From the NCBI GenBank assembly GCA_002727195.1, contig PBWH01000035.1:1-50731 (forward strand): 50,731 nt of DNA, given 5' to 3'. The translations under genes were made by a program, and so were the position numbers. The stretch is from Gemmatimonadota bacterium. Lineage in GTDB: Bacteria > Latescibacterota > UBA2968. The notes beneath the pieces are model-generated. The model was not told the origin of the DNA, did not search any database, and saw nothing but the letters and a program-made list of their open reading frames with translations. Below are positions 25,049 through 34,624 of this stretch, piece by piece; position 1 is the first letter of the stretch, and the number at the start of each line of letters is the position of its first letter.

Positions 25049-26458
25049 ATGCAGATGTATATCGACAGCAAATGGGTCGACGGCGAAGGGCCGATCGACG
25101 TGATCAACCCGTATGACGGATCTGTGGTCGATACCGTCCCGCGCGCTGGCGACAGCGACATCGAAGCGGCGCTGGCCTCGGCCGAGCGAGGCGCTCGGGT
25201 GATGGCAGAGATGACAGGCTTCGAGCGATACGCGATCCTGAAGAAGGCCGCTGACCTGATGCAGGAACGGATCGAGGATTTTGGCAGAACAATCACGCTC
25301 GAGGAAGGCAAAGTCATCGAGGAGGGGCTGGGAGAGGCTGCACGGGCGATCGAAACGATGACGCTGTCGGCGGAAGAGGCCAAGCGGCTGTATGGCGAGA
25401 CGATCCCGCTCGACGGTTCGACCGGTGGGAAGGGGAAGTTCGGGTTTACACTCCGTGTCCCCTGTGGTGTCGTCCTTGCGATCACACCGTTCAACTTTCC
25501 CCTGAACCTGGTTTGCCACAAGGTCGGGCCAGCGCTGGCCGCGGGGAACGCAGTCATCGTCAAGCCCGCGACGGACACCCCTCTGTCTGCACTTAAGCTA
25601 ACCGAAGTGCTGATCGAAGCAGGTGCACCGCCAGAAGCGATTCAGTGTATTACCGGCCCCGGCGGAAGCGTGGGATCCAAGCTAAGCAGCGACGCACGCG
25701 TGCGTAAGATCAGCTTCACGGGGAGCCGTGACGTCGGTGAAACTATCTGCAATGTGGCAGGGCTCAAGAAGGTGACGATGGAGCTGGGATCGAATTCTCC
25801 ACTGATCGTCATGCCTGATGCCGATCTCGAGAAGGTGGCGGCTGCGACCGCCTCGACCGGATTCGCGAACGCCGGACAGGTTTGCATTTCGGCTCAGCGC
25901 GTGATGGCCCACGACGCCGTGTATGATGACTTCATCGATGCCCTGACACCCAAGGTCGAAGCACTCAACACCGGAAACCCGATCGAAGAGGGGGTGGCGC
26001 TGGGACCGATGGTGCGCGAGTCGGATGCCATTCGTGTCGGTGAGTGGATCGAGGAAGCCATGAGCGGAGGGGCGAGGCTTGTGACCGGGGGCAGCCGAGA
26101 AGGCACGATGCACGCGCCGACGATTCTAGCGGACGTCGACCCGAAGATGCGGATTTCCTGTGATGAGCTATTCGGTCCGGCCGTGGGGATCACAAGATTC
26201 GACAACATCGACGACGCGATCACGATGGCGAACGACACGAACTACGGCCTGAGCGCGGCCCTGTTCACGCAGAACATCGATTGGGCTATGCAGTTCGCTC
26301 GCCAGGTCCATTCCGGGAACATCAACATCAACTGGGGCCCACAATGGCGGGCGGACCTGATGCCATATGGCGGCTTGAAGGATAGCGGGATGGGGAAGGA
26401 AGGTCCGAAGTATACGGTCGAGGAGATGACCGAGACGAAAATGGTCATCTTTCATTGA
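25049..26458 (+). CDS. NAD(P)-dependent aldehyde dehydrogenase
   Basis: 469 residues, ATG 25049 preceded by GGAGG. It is a complete ALDH: TPFNFPLNLVCHKVGPALAA (cofactor loop), VKPATDTPLSA, FTGSRDVGE (Rossmann turn), E245 in MELGSNSPLIV and catalytic C279 in NAGQVCISAQR, then EELFGPAVG-type sequence (CDELFGPAVGI). The shape resembles the lactaldehyde/glyceraldehyde-3-phosphate (non-phosphorylating) and sulfolactaldehyde group, oxidising small hydroxyaldehydes to acids. In this region it may oxidise an aldehyde from deoxysugar or uronate breakdown (inference). Flanked by a decayed membrane gene and followed by a strong palindrome. Confidence 0.93.
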   Translation: MQMYIDSKWVDGEGPIDVINPYDGSVVDTVPRAGDSDIEAALASAERGARVMAEMTGFERYAILKKAADLMQERIEDFGRTITLEEGKVIEEGLGEAARAIETMTLSAEEAKRLYGETIPLDGSTGGKGKFGFTLRVPCGVVLAITPFNFPLNLVCHKVGPALAAGNAVIVKPATDTPLSALKLTEVLIEAGAPPEAIQCITGPGGSVGSKLSSDARVRKISFTGSRDVGETICNVAGLKKVTMELGSNSPLIVMPDADLEKVAAATASTGFANAGQVCISAQRVMAHDAVYDDFIDALTPKVEALNTGNPIEEGVALGPMVRESDAIRVGEWIEEAMSGGARLVTGGSREGTMHAPTILADVDPKMRISCDELFGPAVGITRFDNIDDAITMANDTNYGLSAALFTQNIDWAMQFARQVHSGNININWGPQWRADLMPYGGLKDSGMGKEGPKYTVEEMTETKMVIFH

Positions 26459-26534
26459 CCTCGAACTACTCCTAAGACCAGACATCTAGGAAGGCGAGGA
26501 CAGCCCGGGAGCAGCAATGGCCATCGGGCTTGGG

Positions 26535-26566
26535 CCCGGGATCTGATCGTGTGATCCCGGGTCTTC
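26535..26566 (+). terminator. GC-rich hairpin after aldehyde dehydrogenase gene
   Basis: CCCGGGATC (26535-26543) and GATCCCGGG (26553-26561) are perfect complements, followed by TCTTCT rather than a pure T-run. It lies about 76 bases after the stop and 30 before the next sulfatase start; probable terminator or mRNA-stabilising hairpin. Confidence 0.55.
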
Positions 26567-26594
26567 TACTTGCAACTGAAAGTTACACATCAAT

Positions 26595-28313
26595 ATGCCT
26601 GAACGACCAAACATCATCCTGATCCTCGCAGACGATCTCGGGTTCTCCGACATCGGGGCGTATGGATCGGAGATCGAGACGCCTAGTCTGGATCGGCTGG
26701 CAGATGGCGGGCTGCGGTTCAGCCAGTTCTACAACTGTGCGCGGTGCTGCCCGACCAGAGCGTCGCTCTTGACTGGGCTGTATCCGCATCGGGCCGGGGT
26801 TGGGCATATGGTCGTGAACATGGGGGTGCCCGAGTATCAGGGATACCTGAACGACCAGTGTGTCACGATCGCGGAAGTACTTGGTGATGCGGGATATCGG
26901 ACGTTGATGTCGGGGAAGTGGCACGTCGGTGGGGAGCAGGCGAATCTTCCATCCGACTGGGTGCCAAATATGCCGGAGTATCCGACACCAATCGGGCGAG
27001 GGTTTGACCGGTTCTACGGGATCCTGTCGGGTGGTGGCAGTTACTTCAATCCCAATATGCTGATGGACGGGAATACCCGGATCGCGATCGAGACCAGCGA
27101 CTACCACCTGACTGATGCGATCAGTAACAAGGCGGCGCAGTTCGTGGAAGACGCGTCACATCGTGAGGAACCCTTCTTCCTGTACCTCGCCTATACGGCG
27201 CCGCACTGGCCGCTCCACGCACTCGAGGAAGATGTAGAGAGATATAGGGGGCGGTATGCGAAGGGTTGGGACGCACTGCGGAACGAGCGGAGCGAGCGGC
27301 TCCGTGAATCTGGGATCCTCGGATCCGATTTCGACCTGACGCCGCGTACGGCGGAGGTGTCCGAGTGGGACTCGGCTGGCGATCCGGCGTGGCGCGATCT
27401 GCAGATGGCGGTGTATGCCGCTCAGATCGACCAGATGGATCGAGGGATCGGACGTGTCCTGAATGTGCTCGACCAACGTGGCATTTTAGACGATACGCTC
27501 ATCATCTTCATGTCGGACAACGGTGGCTGCGCAGAGTTTCTGCACGAGGATGGTGACGCGCCTGAGCCGTCGCGCTACCGGCGCCCGACGGTAGATGGCC
27601 GTGTAGTGCGGGTGGGGAATACTCCCGGCATCGAACCCGGGCCAGCCGACACGTTCGCGAGCCTGGACATCGGGTGGGCGAACGCGAGCAACACACCCTT
27701 CCGGCTGTTCAAGCGATACACGCACGAGGGCGGTATCGCGACGCCGTGTATCGCACATTGGGGTAACGCGAATGTCACACCCGGTGTTGTCGACGAACCG
27801 ACGCACGTGATCGATGTTCTGCCCACACTGCTCGAGCTTGCCGGTGGGGCATATCCCGCGGAAAGAGACGGTCACGAGATTCGCTATTTCGATGGGGAAT
27901 CGTTTGCCGGCACCTTCACCGGCGAAGGGTGGTCCAGGCGGGAGCCGATCTATTGGGAGCACGAGGGGAACCGGGCCGTGAGAGTCGGGGATTGGAAACT
28001 GGTGAGCGAGATCCAGGACCCGACCGATGCGTCATCCAGGGCGGTGTGGGAGCTCTACGAGATAGGGGATGATCGCACGGAGCTCAAGGATAGAGTTTCG
28101 GGCGAGCCGGACAGAGCGGATGAGTTGGTCGGGCTCTATCGTGATTGGGCCGAACGATGTGGCGTTCGGAACTGGCCGCTCGAAGGGGCGCCTGTCCCCG
28201 CAGGGATGGACGCGAAGACACGACATAATCACGTGTTCGTGGTCCCGGATGTGAGGTTGGGACCTGAGCGGCCCCCCGCAGAGGTTAGCGTGCCCAAACT
28301 GGTGGTGCAATAG
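26595..28313 (+). CDS. Arylsulfatase-like S1 sulfatase (CCPTR type)
   Basis: 572 residues from ATG 26595. RPNIILILADDLGFSD gives the first metal site; C51 in ARCCPTRASLLTG is the formylglycine Cys, a signature typical of the S1_4 arylsulfatase subfamily (subfamily by pattern, not by search). MSGKWHVGG supplies Lys/His and FMSDNGGCAE the distal site. YLAYTAPHWPLHA and WELYEIGDDRTELKD are also standard. Many S1_4 enzymes are exported, but no signal peptide is visible at this start. A long insertion after the DNGG motif (to ~residue 360) is usual for this group. It is the only DDLG/CCPTR sulfatase here; the others are of different types. Confidence 0.94.
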   Translation: MPERPNIILILADDLGFSDIGAYGSEIETPSLDRLADGGLRFSQFYNCARCCPTRASLLTGLYPHRAGVGHMVVNMGVPEYQGYLNDQCVTIAEVLGDAGYRTLMSGKWHVGGEQANLPSDWVPNMPEYPTPIGRGFDRFYGILSGGGSYFNPNMLMDGNTRIAIETSDYHLTDAISNKAAQFVEDASHREEPFFLYLAYTAPHWPLHALEEDVERYRGRYAKGWDALRNERSERLRESGILGSDFDLTPRTAEVSEWDSAGDPAWRDLQMAVYAAQIDQMDRGIGRVLNVLDQRGILDDTLIIFMSDNGGCAEFLHEDGDAPEPSRYRRPTVDGRVVRVGNTPGIEPGPADTFASLDIGWANASNTPFRLFKRYTHEGGIATPCIAHWGNANVTPGVVDEPTHVIDVLPTLLELAGGAYPAERDGHEIRYFDGESFAGTFTGEGWSRREPIYWEHEGNRAVRVGDWKLVSEIQDPTDASSRAVWELYEIGDDRTELKDRVSGEPDRADELVGLYRDWAERCGVRNWPLEGAPVPAGMDAKTRHNHVFVVPDVRLGPERPPAEVSVPKLVVQ

Positions 28314-28376
28314 CAGGTATCCTCATAGGTTGGTCTTGGTATACAATGTGCCACCTTAACCGTGGACAACCATTGA

Positions 28377-28754
28377 ATGTTAGACAGGCTGATTCTTGTG
28401 GCTCTTTCTGCCTCCATCGTCAGTCGCATCGCTGCGGCGTCTGAACCGGTTGTCTATCCTGGTACGCGTGATCGATCTGAGCCGAAGTCAGGATGTGACG
28501 GTCGCGAACTGTGAGGTCGCAAGGAATGGACTGCACGGCATTCGTATTACGGAATCTGTGGATGTCGTAGTATAGGACAGCCTGATCGAGGGAACGCTGG
28601 GAGCGGGGTCGCCCTGGCCTTCCGGATGGATGGCAGCCGGGACGTTCAGGTGAACGGGAACAAGGTCCGGAACAATGCTGGGAAGGGGATCGAGGTGGCA
28701 GATGGTGTGGAAGCGCAGCTGAGTGGAAATGTGCTGCGTGATAATGGCAAATAG
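28377..28754 (+). pseudogene. Secreted right-handed beta-helix protein, decayed remnant
   Basis: ATG 28377 begins a clear signal peptide (LDRLILVALSASIVSRIAAA). The mature frame is lost after about 40 codons. Beta-helix rungs then appear in other frames: DLSRSQDVTVANCEVARNGL and GIRITESVDVVV before an in-frame TAG, DSLIEGTLGAGS, and MDGSRDVQVNGNKVRNNAGK through EAQLSGNVLRDNGK to TAG 28752. Asn-ladder and V-x-V-x-x-N patterns are typical of pectate-lyase-like helices and NosD/CASH repeats. At least three frame changes mean it is dead. It sits just before the symporter gene. Confidence 0.7.
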
Positions 28755-28783
28755 CTCGCGGTCCTCGACGTAACTTCTTGATA

Positions 28784-28810
28784 GGTCTTCTGGGGGCCTA
28801 CTCGAAGACC
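28784..28810. repeat. Hairpin upstream of SLC5 symporter gene
   Basis: GGTCTTC (28784-28790) and GAAGACC (28804-28810) pair perfectly around a 13-base loop. No T-run follows. It lies about 46 bases before the symporter start. Confidence 0.4.
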
Positions 28811-28856
28811 CGGCAGAATTCGATCATCAACCTTCCATCCTGAATCCTCAATCCAA

Positions 28857-30596
28857 ATGATTGTTGAATACATCACACTCACGGTCTACCTGATCCTTCT
28901 TCTGGTCCTGGGCGCTTACTTCTCGCGCTACAACCGCGACCTGAGCGACTTCGTTCGTGGAGGTGCACAGGGTACGTGGTGGATCGTCGGGATGAGCATG
29001 TTCATCTCTGGCATCAGCGCCTTCACCTTCACGGGCAATGCGTCTGCCGCCTACGAGGCGGGGCCCACGTTGCTCGTGATCTATCTCGCGAACGTCATAG
29101 GGTTCGCTCTGTCGGGGCTGTTCCTCGGGCGATGGTTCAGACAGACACGCGCGCTCACACTGGCCGACATCATTCGCGATCGGTTCGGCGTGGCGATGGA
29201 GCAGTTCAGCGCCTATATCGGTGTGGTGATGGCCCCGATCGCAGGATCGATTCAGCTCTGGGCGCTTGCGGGCTTTGCAAGTTCCACGTTCGGCTTTCCG
29301 CTCAAAACGACGATTGTCGTCATCGGCGCTATTGTGGTCCTGTACTCGACGACGGGTGGGAAATGGGCAGTGATGGCGACCGACTTCGTGCAGGGCCTGA
29401 TCATGATGGTGATCACGGTCGTGATCGCCGTGCTCGCACTGGATCATATCGGTGGGGTCGGTTCGTTCCTCAGCTACTTCTCCGATCCGCAGTTTGCCGA
29501 CGACTTTCAGTTCGTCAAGGATTCGGGGCAATTCCCAAGCGACAAGTTCACCTGGCACTGGATCATCGTCATTTTCGTGATGCAGCTCTACGGTCAGATT
29601 AGTCTCTCGTCAGCCGGCAGGTTCCTGGTCGCAAAGGATGGTGAGGCTGCTTCTCGTGGTTCGTGGTTTGCGATGATCCTGATGGCCGGTGGTTCGTTGA
29701 TCTGGTTCCTCCCTCCGATGGTCAGCCGTTTTATGTATGAGGCCGAGGTGAATGCGATGGATGTGGACAACCCGTCAAACGGATCCTACGCGTTTATTGC
29801 CCTGAAGCTTCTGCCGGATGGCCTCGTGGGAATCATGATCGCCGCCATGTTCGCCGCCAAGATGAGCAGCATGGATACGGCCCTCAACGGCCAGGTCGGG
29901 GTGATCGTCCGGAACGTGATCCCTCGTCTGAGGGAGAAGCTGGGCAAGCCGCCGCTCGAGCCGGCCTCCGAAATGTGGTTGTGTCGCGCCCTGACGGTCG
30001 TACTCGGGGCAATTGTGATCTGCTACAGCTTGCTCTGGGTCCTGCAGAAGGACATCGTGCTCTTCGATGCCTATCTGGCGATCAGCTCGATTATTGGCAT
30101 TCCGCTCGGGTTCCCGATGCTGGCCGGTCTGTGGGTCAAACGGCTATGGAAGGGGTCATACTTCCTGATCATCGGCGCCTGTTTGCTTCCCTCCGCATAC
30201 GCCTTCTACGACAGCAGCGTGAATGAGACGACCTGGACGATCCAGGACCGCGCGATGTGGATCCTGCTGTTCGGATGTATCTCGACCGCCATCTGTGTCG
30301 TGCTATCCCGTCTGAACAACGCAGAATATGAGGAGAAGGAGCGCGTCTTCTTCGAGACCATGGCTCGCCCGGTCAACTATGTGTCCGAGATCGGTGAATC
30401 GTTTGATGGGCGGCAGTTAATCGTGATGGGGAACGCGTCACTTATGCTCGGTGGCTTGTTGGGCCTACTCATCTTGATACCGAATCCGCTGTCGGGACGA
30501 CTCATTTGCGGAGCTGTCGCTGGAACAATCGCTCTGATAGGTTTCCTCCTTCGGCGACGGGGGCAGGCAGTCGGGACATTGGATCTGCCTGAGTGA
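28857..30596 (+). CDS. Sodium:solute symporter (SLC5/SSS family)
   Basis: 579 residues from ATG 28857, with about 14 hydrophobic segments. SSS features: LLLVLGAYFSRYNRDLSDF at the N-terminus, GTWWIVGMSMFISGISAFTFTG (the first inverted-repeat helix), and MIAAMFAAKMSSMDTALNGQ (the sodium-site region near TM8). The family couples Na+ entry to uptake of sugars, sugar acids or other small solutes across the inner membrane. Located directly upstream of uronate and heparinase-type genes, so it may import the unsaturated or monomeric uronate products (inference). No ribosome site is obvious; the leader contains a small hairpin. Confidence 0.93.
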   Translation: MIVEYITLTVYLILLLVLGAYFSRYNRDLSDFVRGGAQGTWWIVGMSMFISGISAFTFTGNASAAYEAGPTLLVIYLANVIGFALSGLFLGRWFRQTRALTLADIIRDRFGVAMEQFSAYIGVVMAPIAGSIQLWALAGFASSTFGFPLKTTIVVIGAIVVLYSTTGGKWAVMATDFVQGLIMMVITVVIAVLALDHIGGVGSFLSYFSDPQFADDFQFVKDSGQFPSDKFTWHWIIVIFVMQLYGQISLSSAGRFLVAKDGEAASRGSWFAMILMAGGSLIWFLPPMVSRFMYEAEVNAMDVDNPSNGSYAFIALKLLPDGLVGIMIAAMFAAKMSSMDTALNGQVGVIVRNVIPRLREKLGKPPLEPASEMWLCRALTVVLGAIVICYSLLWVLQKDIVLFDAYLAISSIIGIPLGFPMLAGLWVKRLWKGSYFLIIGACLLPSAYAFYDSSVNETTWTIQDRAMWILLFGCISTAICVVLSRLNNAEYEEKERVFFETMARPVNYVSEIGESFDGRQLIVMGNASLMLGGLLGLLILIPNPLSGRLICGAVAGTIALIGFLLRRRGQAVGTLDLPE

Positions 30597-30676
30597 AGGA
30601 GAAGTCATGCCGCTGATTGGTTAGCTTACGTCCGCTTTGCCTGGTTTGGATAGCACAGTTCTAGGAAGCGAGCGAA

Positions 30677-31433
30677 GAGACCCTCCCGACGGAATGGAAA
30701 GGTGATGGACCTAACCCGATCGTGTTCTTCAACGGGGGAGTTGGCGGTCCGAACCAGTACTACTTCGGAGGAAAAGGTGGGCGGGGAACGGTCAGCCACG
30801 GAAACATGGACGGCGGGTCTTTAGTGTTCGAGCTCGATGGGGTGAGGTGGAGCGTCGACCCGGGCATGACCGGACGGTATGGTCGTATCGAGAGAATGGG
30901 ATTCGGGCTCTGGGACCGACGGCAGGGAGGAGACCGATGGAAACTGCTGAACAAGGGCAACTTCGGTCACAGCACCCTCTGTAAACAACCGACTGCACGA
31001 CGTCGACGGGAAGGCAGAGATCATTGACTACAAACCGGGTGAACGGCCTGAAGCGACCATCGACGTGACCGCGGCTTTCTTGGGAAAATTGAAGCGGGCG
31101 AGACGAACCTTTACAAAGGACGGGAACCGATCACTGGTGATCGAGGATGAGATCGAGGCAACGGATCAGATCGATCTGGTGACGTGGCAGTTGGTCACGC
31201 AGGCTGACATCAGTGTCAGAAGCGGTGGCGCGACTCTCGAATAGGCGGGTTAGCGTTTATCGCTGGAAGTCATCTCTCATCTCGGGGTAACGCCTTCCGT
31301 TGTCTCATTTAATCCACCACCGATTGAGTTGGACACCGTGAAGGATGGTCTGAAACGACTGGAACTCAGGTTTCCCTCGTGGACCATTGAGAATGACGAA
31401 CTATCAATTTTAGTAAGGTTGGCGGGGGAGTAG
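30677..31433 (+). pseudogene. Heparinase II/III-like protein, C-terminal remnant with frameshifts
   Basis: The stretch carries the beta-sandwich end of a heparinase II/III-like enzyme. TEWKGDGPNPIVFFNGG, NQYYFGGKGGRGTVSHGN and LLNKGNFGHST are in one frame, broken near 30985; NNRLHDVDGKAEIIDYKPGE and DEIEATDQIDLVTWQLVTQ are in another, stopping at TAG about 31242. The expected tail (VISHLGVTPSVVSFNPPP ... KRLELRFPSWTIEND) appears in a third segment ending at TAG 31431. The whole N-terminal toroid domain is gone. An intact related gene lies at 32575, so a former paralogue pair is likely. Confidence 0.8.
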
Positions 31434-31474
31434 CACGTCAGCCCGAGTCGCGTTGAACACAGGAGACAGAAACG

Positions 31475-32458
31475 ATGATTCAGATCGCAGAAGCCCTTGG
31501 ACCCAACCCGTCACCTCTCTGGAAGATGGTCAAGCAGAGTGGCGTGGACTACGTCGTTGGCGGTATGGACTTGAGCATGATCAAGACTGCCCGGAGCAAG
31601 GAGGAACTGCCTTGGGGGTATATGTCGCTCATGCGGCTGAAGACGCGCTACGAGGATGCCGGTTTCAAGTTCAATGTGCTGGAGAGCCGTCCGCCGTTGA
31701 CGAAGGCCAAACTGGGACTTCCGGGCCGCGACGAGGAGATCGAGACGGTGATCGACCTGCTCACCAACATGGGGAAGCTGGGCATCGGAGTTTGGTGCTA
31801 CGAGTGGATGCCGGTGATGAATTGGCTGCGTACGTCTTCGACAATCCAGGCTAGGGGCGGTGCTCTTGTAACGGGATACGACCACGAGTTGATGAAAGAT
31901 GCGCCTTTGACGGAATACGGTGAAGTCTCCGAGGAGCAATTGTGGGAGAACCTCGAATACTTCCTGAAGGCTACTCTGCCCGCCGCAGAGAAAGCGGGTG
32001 TGAAGATGTCGATGCATCCGGACGATCCGCCCCTTTCGCCGATCAGAGGTCTGGGCAGGATCATGCGCAGCGTCGAGAACTATCAGCGCCTGATCGACCT
32101 GGTGGACAGCCCGTGCAATACTATCACTATGTGCCAAGGAAACTTCACGCTAATGACCGAGGATCTGCCGTCTGTTATTCGTGACTTTGGGGCGCAGGAC
32201 AAAATCACTTTCGTTCACTTCCGCGACGTCCAAGGCACGGTTACGAAGTATCAGGAGACCTTCCACGATGAAGGTAAAACAAACATGTTGGCTTGTATGG
32301 AGGCCTATCGAGACATCGGATTCGACGGCGTGTTGCGCCCGGACCACGTGCCGACGATGGAAGGGGACAGCAACGAACGTGCGGGCTACTCATCGATTGG
32401 GAGATTATATGCGATCGGATATATCAAGGGGCTTCGGGAATCTGTTTACGCTAATTGA
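31475..32458 (+). CDS. uxuA: Mannonate dehydratase (UxuA-type)
   Basis: 327 residues from ATG 31475 with AGGAG upstream. It is a TIM-barrel metalloenzyme of the UxuA/xylose-isomerase-like group. The diagnostic [18 protein letters not shown] is at about residue 175-192, MCQGN near 215, [10 protein letters not shown] near 240 and [13 protein letters not shown] near 290 provide metal and substrate residues. UxuA dehydrates D-mannonate to 2-keto-3-deoxygluconate in glucuronate breakdown. It is shorter than the E. coli enzyme (about 394 residues), mostly through compact loops, but all key blocks are present. Its position next to the heparinase-like gene links polymer cleavage to uronate catabolism. 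Confidence 0.88.
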   Translation: MIQIAEALGPNPSPLWKMVKQSGVDYVVGGMDLSMIKTARSKEELPWGYMSLMRLKTRYEDAGFKFNVLESRPPLTKAKLGLPGRDEEIETVIDLLTNMGKLGIGVWCYEWMPVMNWLRTSSTIQARGGALVTGYDHELMKDAPLTEYGEVSEEQLWENLEYFLKATLPAAEKAGVKMSMHPDDPPLSPIRGLGRIMRSVENYQRLIDLVDSPCNTITMCQGNFTLMTEDLPSVIRDFGAQDKITFVHFRDVQGTVTKYQETFHDEGKTNMLACMEAYRDIGFDGVLRPDHVPTMEGDSNERAGYSSIGRLYAIGYIKGLRESVYAN

Positions 32459-32574
32459 AAGGGTTTTGCCCACCAATTACTCCACCCCGGCGATAGTCGT
32501 CAGACTGCAACAACTGGGTCAGTATTACGGTGCCTATCGCTCGGCTGATCCCGCAAAGAGATCGAAAGGGAAAC

Positions 32575-34467
32575 ATGCTTGTTGATAGATACACGGTCGA
32601 CGACATAAAAGGGGCTCTGATACCTCGCGAGGACTGGCATCCTTTTCCGACACGGGACGAGCGTGAACCCTGGAGGAGATTGGATGCGGAGACGCGACGG
32701 ACGCTGATATCGGGCGGCGAGAAGTATCTTGGTCACGAGTGGACGGTGTTCAGGGCGACCCAGTTCATGGAGATGGCTCGAACGGGGCTACGTTCGCTCT
32801 ACGGGAAGTTTCGTGCGACGCACCGGAACGCCCTGTCTGCACTTGTTATGGCTGAGTGCGCGGAGGGGCAGGGCCGATTCATCGACGATATTATTGACGG
32901 CATTTGGGCCGTGTGCGAGGAATCGTGGTGGGGGAAGCCCTGGCACCTGGTGCAACAGAAGGTTGGGGTCAATCTGTCAAATATCAACGATCCGCATATC
33001 GACCTGTTCGTTGCGGAAACGGCGAGTCTGCTGTCATGGACGTGCTACCTCCTCGAGACGCAGATAAACGAATGGTCGACAATGATCATGCCCCGTGTGG
33101 ATCACGAGATGCAGGAGAGGATGCTCACACCGCTCCTGGAGCGTGAAGACTATCACTGGATGGGGTTCAGCCATCTGGATAAGAACCTTCATCGGGTCAA
33201 CAACTGGAATCCCTGGATCATCTCGAACTGGATCACGACGATCCTTCTGATGGAACGGGATCCTGAGAGAAGAGCCGCAGGACTGCACAAGACGATGCGG
33301 GCGCTGGACAACTTCATCGACCCTTATCCGAAGGACGGAGGTTGTGACGAAGGCCCCGGATACTGGGGGCGTGCCGGTGCTTCGATGTTCGAGTGTCTGG
33401 AATCCTACTACGGGGCGACGGACGGGAAGGTCAACGTCTACGGAGAGCCGTTGATCAAGAACATCGGGACGTTTATCACCAAAGTGCAAATATACGAAAA
33501 CTGGTTCGTGAACTTTGCCGATGCCTCGCCCCTGGTCAACCCTGCACCGTTTCTCGTCTATCGATATGGCAAACGTATTGGTGATGCAGAGCTGATGAGT
33601 GCGGGCGTCTACTTTTCAACAAAGGGGAAGGGCTGGGACGGTAATGATTTCAGCATAGCCAGGCAGCTTCCAACCCTGTTCCACGGTTCTGAGATGTCAG
33701 ATGTGGAGCTGACGCAGCCGCTACCAGCGTATTCTTGGCTATCGGAAATCGAGGTGATGACGGCTCGGGACAAGAGAGGTTCGGGTGAGGGATTCTTTGT
33801 CGCAGCAAAGGGCGGGCACAATCAGGAGAGCCACAACCACAACGACGTCGGACACTACATCGTCTATGTGGATGGGGAGCCCGTGATCATCGATGCCGGG
33901 GTCGAGGCCTACACGGGGAAGACGTTCAGCTCAGAGCGATACACCATCTGGACGATGCAATCCGCCTACCACAGCTTGCCGACGATCAACGGCGTGATGC
34001 AGGATCCCGGGATCGAGTTCACGGCGAAAGACGTGTCGAGCGAGGAAGACGCTGATAAGGCGACCATAATGCTGGATATCTCCGATGCCTATCCGCCTGA
34101 AGCGAACCTCAAAACGTGGCAACGCAGCCTGACGCTGTTCCGGGGGAAGGAGATTCGTGTCGTCGATCAGTATGAGTTGTCGGAAGCGGCAGACTCCATC
34201 CAACTCAGTTTGCTGACGCCCTGTGTGGCCGATGTATCGGAGGGTAAGATTCGTCTAGGTAAACGGGAGCTTTCAGAGGGGCGCTCGGCCGGCGAAGCCT
34301 ACATCCACTACGATGCCGGCCAGATGACGGTTGAGGTGGAGCGACGAGATCTGACGGACGGAAAGTCGCTCCGGTATTGGGGCGAATACGTGAGCCGAAT
34401 CCTACTTACGCTGAGTGCCCCCGGGAGCAGTGGCGTTGTTGAGCTGAGGATCACCCGCGCTGGGTGA
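32575..34467 (+). CDS. Heparinase II/III family polysaccharide lyase-like protein
   Basis: 630 residues from ATG 32575; the frame is open upstream to 32530 with no support. The N-terminal helical toroid (DPHIDLFVAETASLLSW, EREDYHWMGFSHLDKNLHRV, NNWNPWIISNW) leads into GGCDEGPGYWGRAGASMF, the usual active-site region. The C-terminal beta-sandwich carries KGGHNQESHNHNDVGHY with the conserved His cluster, then PVIIDAGVEAYTGKTF. These enzymes cleave uronic acid glycosidic bonds by elimination on heparin/heparan, alginate or related polymers. No signal peptide is visible, suggesting cytoplasmic action on imported oligosaccharides. The substrate is not readable; nearby sulfatases suggest a sulfated polyuronide. 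Confidence 0.92.
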   Translation: MLVDRYTVDDIKGALIPREDWHPFPTRDEREPWRRLDAETRRTLISGGEKYLGHEWTVFRATQFMEMARTGLRSLYGKFRATHRNALSALVMAECAEGQGRFIDDIIDGIWAVCEESWWGKPWHLVQQKVGVNLSNINDPHIDLFVAETASLLSWTCYLLETQINEWSTMIMPRVDHEMQERMLTPLLEREDYHWMGFSHLDKNLHRVNNWNPWIISNWITTILLMERDPERRAAGLHKTMRALDNFIDPYPKDGGCDEGPGYWGRAGASMFECLESYYGATDGKVNVYGEPLIKNIGTFITKVQIYENWFVNFADASPLVNPAPFLVYRYGKRIGDAELMSAGVYFSTKGKGWDGNDFSIARQLPTLFHGSEMSDVELTQPLPAYSWLSEIEVMTARDKRGSGEGFFVAAKGGHNQESHNHNDVGHYIVYVDGEPVIIDAGVEAYTGKTFSSERYTIWTMQSAYHSLPTINGVMQDPGIEFTAKDVSSEEDADKATIMLDISDAYPPEANLKTWQRSLTLFRGKEIRVVDQYELSEAADSIQLSLLTPCVADVSEGKIRLGKRELSEGRSAGEAYIHYDAGQMTVEVERRDLTDGKSLRYWGEYVSRILLTLSAPGSSGVVELRITRAG

Positions 34468-34477
34468 TGGAGTGTGC

Positions 34478-34602
34478 GTTCAGACGAAGGGCTGGGCGGA
34501 ATCATTTGCCCTGATCATCTCATCAGCGGAAAGACCACCGGTTTGTCGCCCGATGAGATGGCCAGACAATTATTCGCGCGCCTCGAGGCTGGTGAGGCGT
34601 AG
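34478..34602 (+). other. Short unassigned gene tail
   Basis: About 41 codons (GLGGIICPDHLISGKTTGLSP, DEMARQLFARLEAGEA, TAG 34600) read like the C-terminal end of an enzyme, but no start or upstream part exists because the heparinase-like gene ends at 34467. Family not recognised. Confidence 0.25.
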
Positions 34603-34624
34603 CTGTCGAGGTGGTCAGGCCTGG

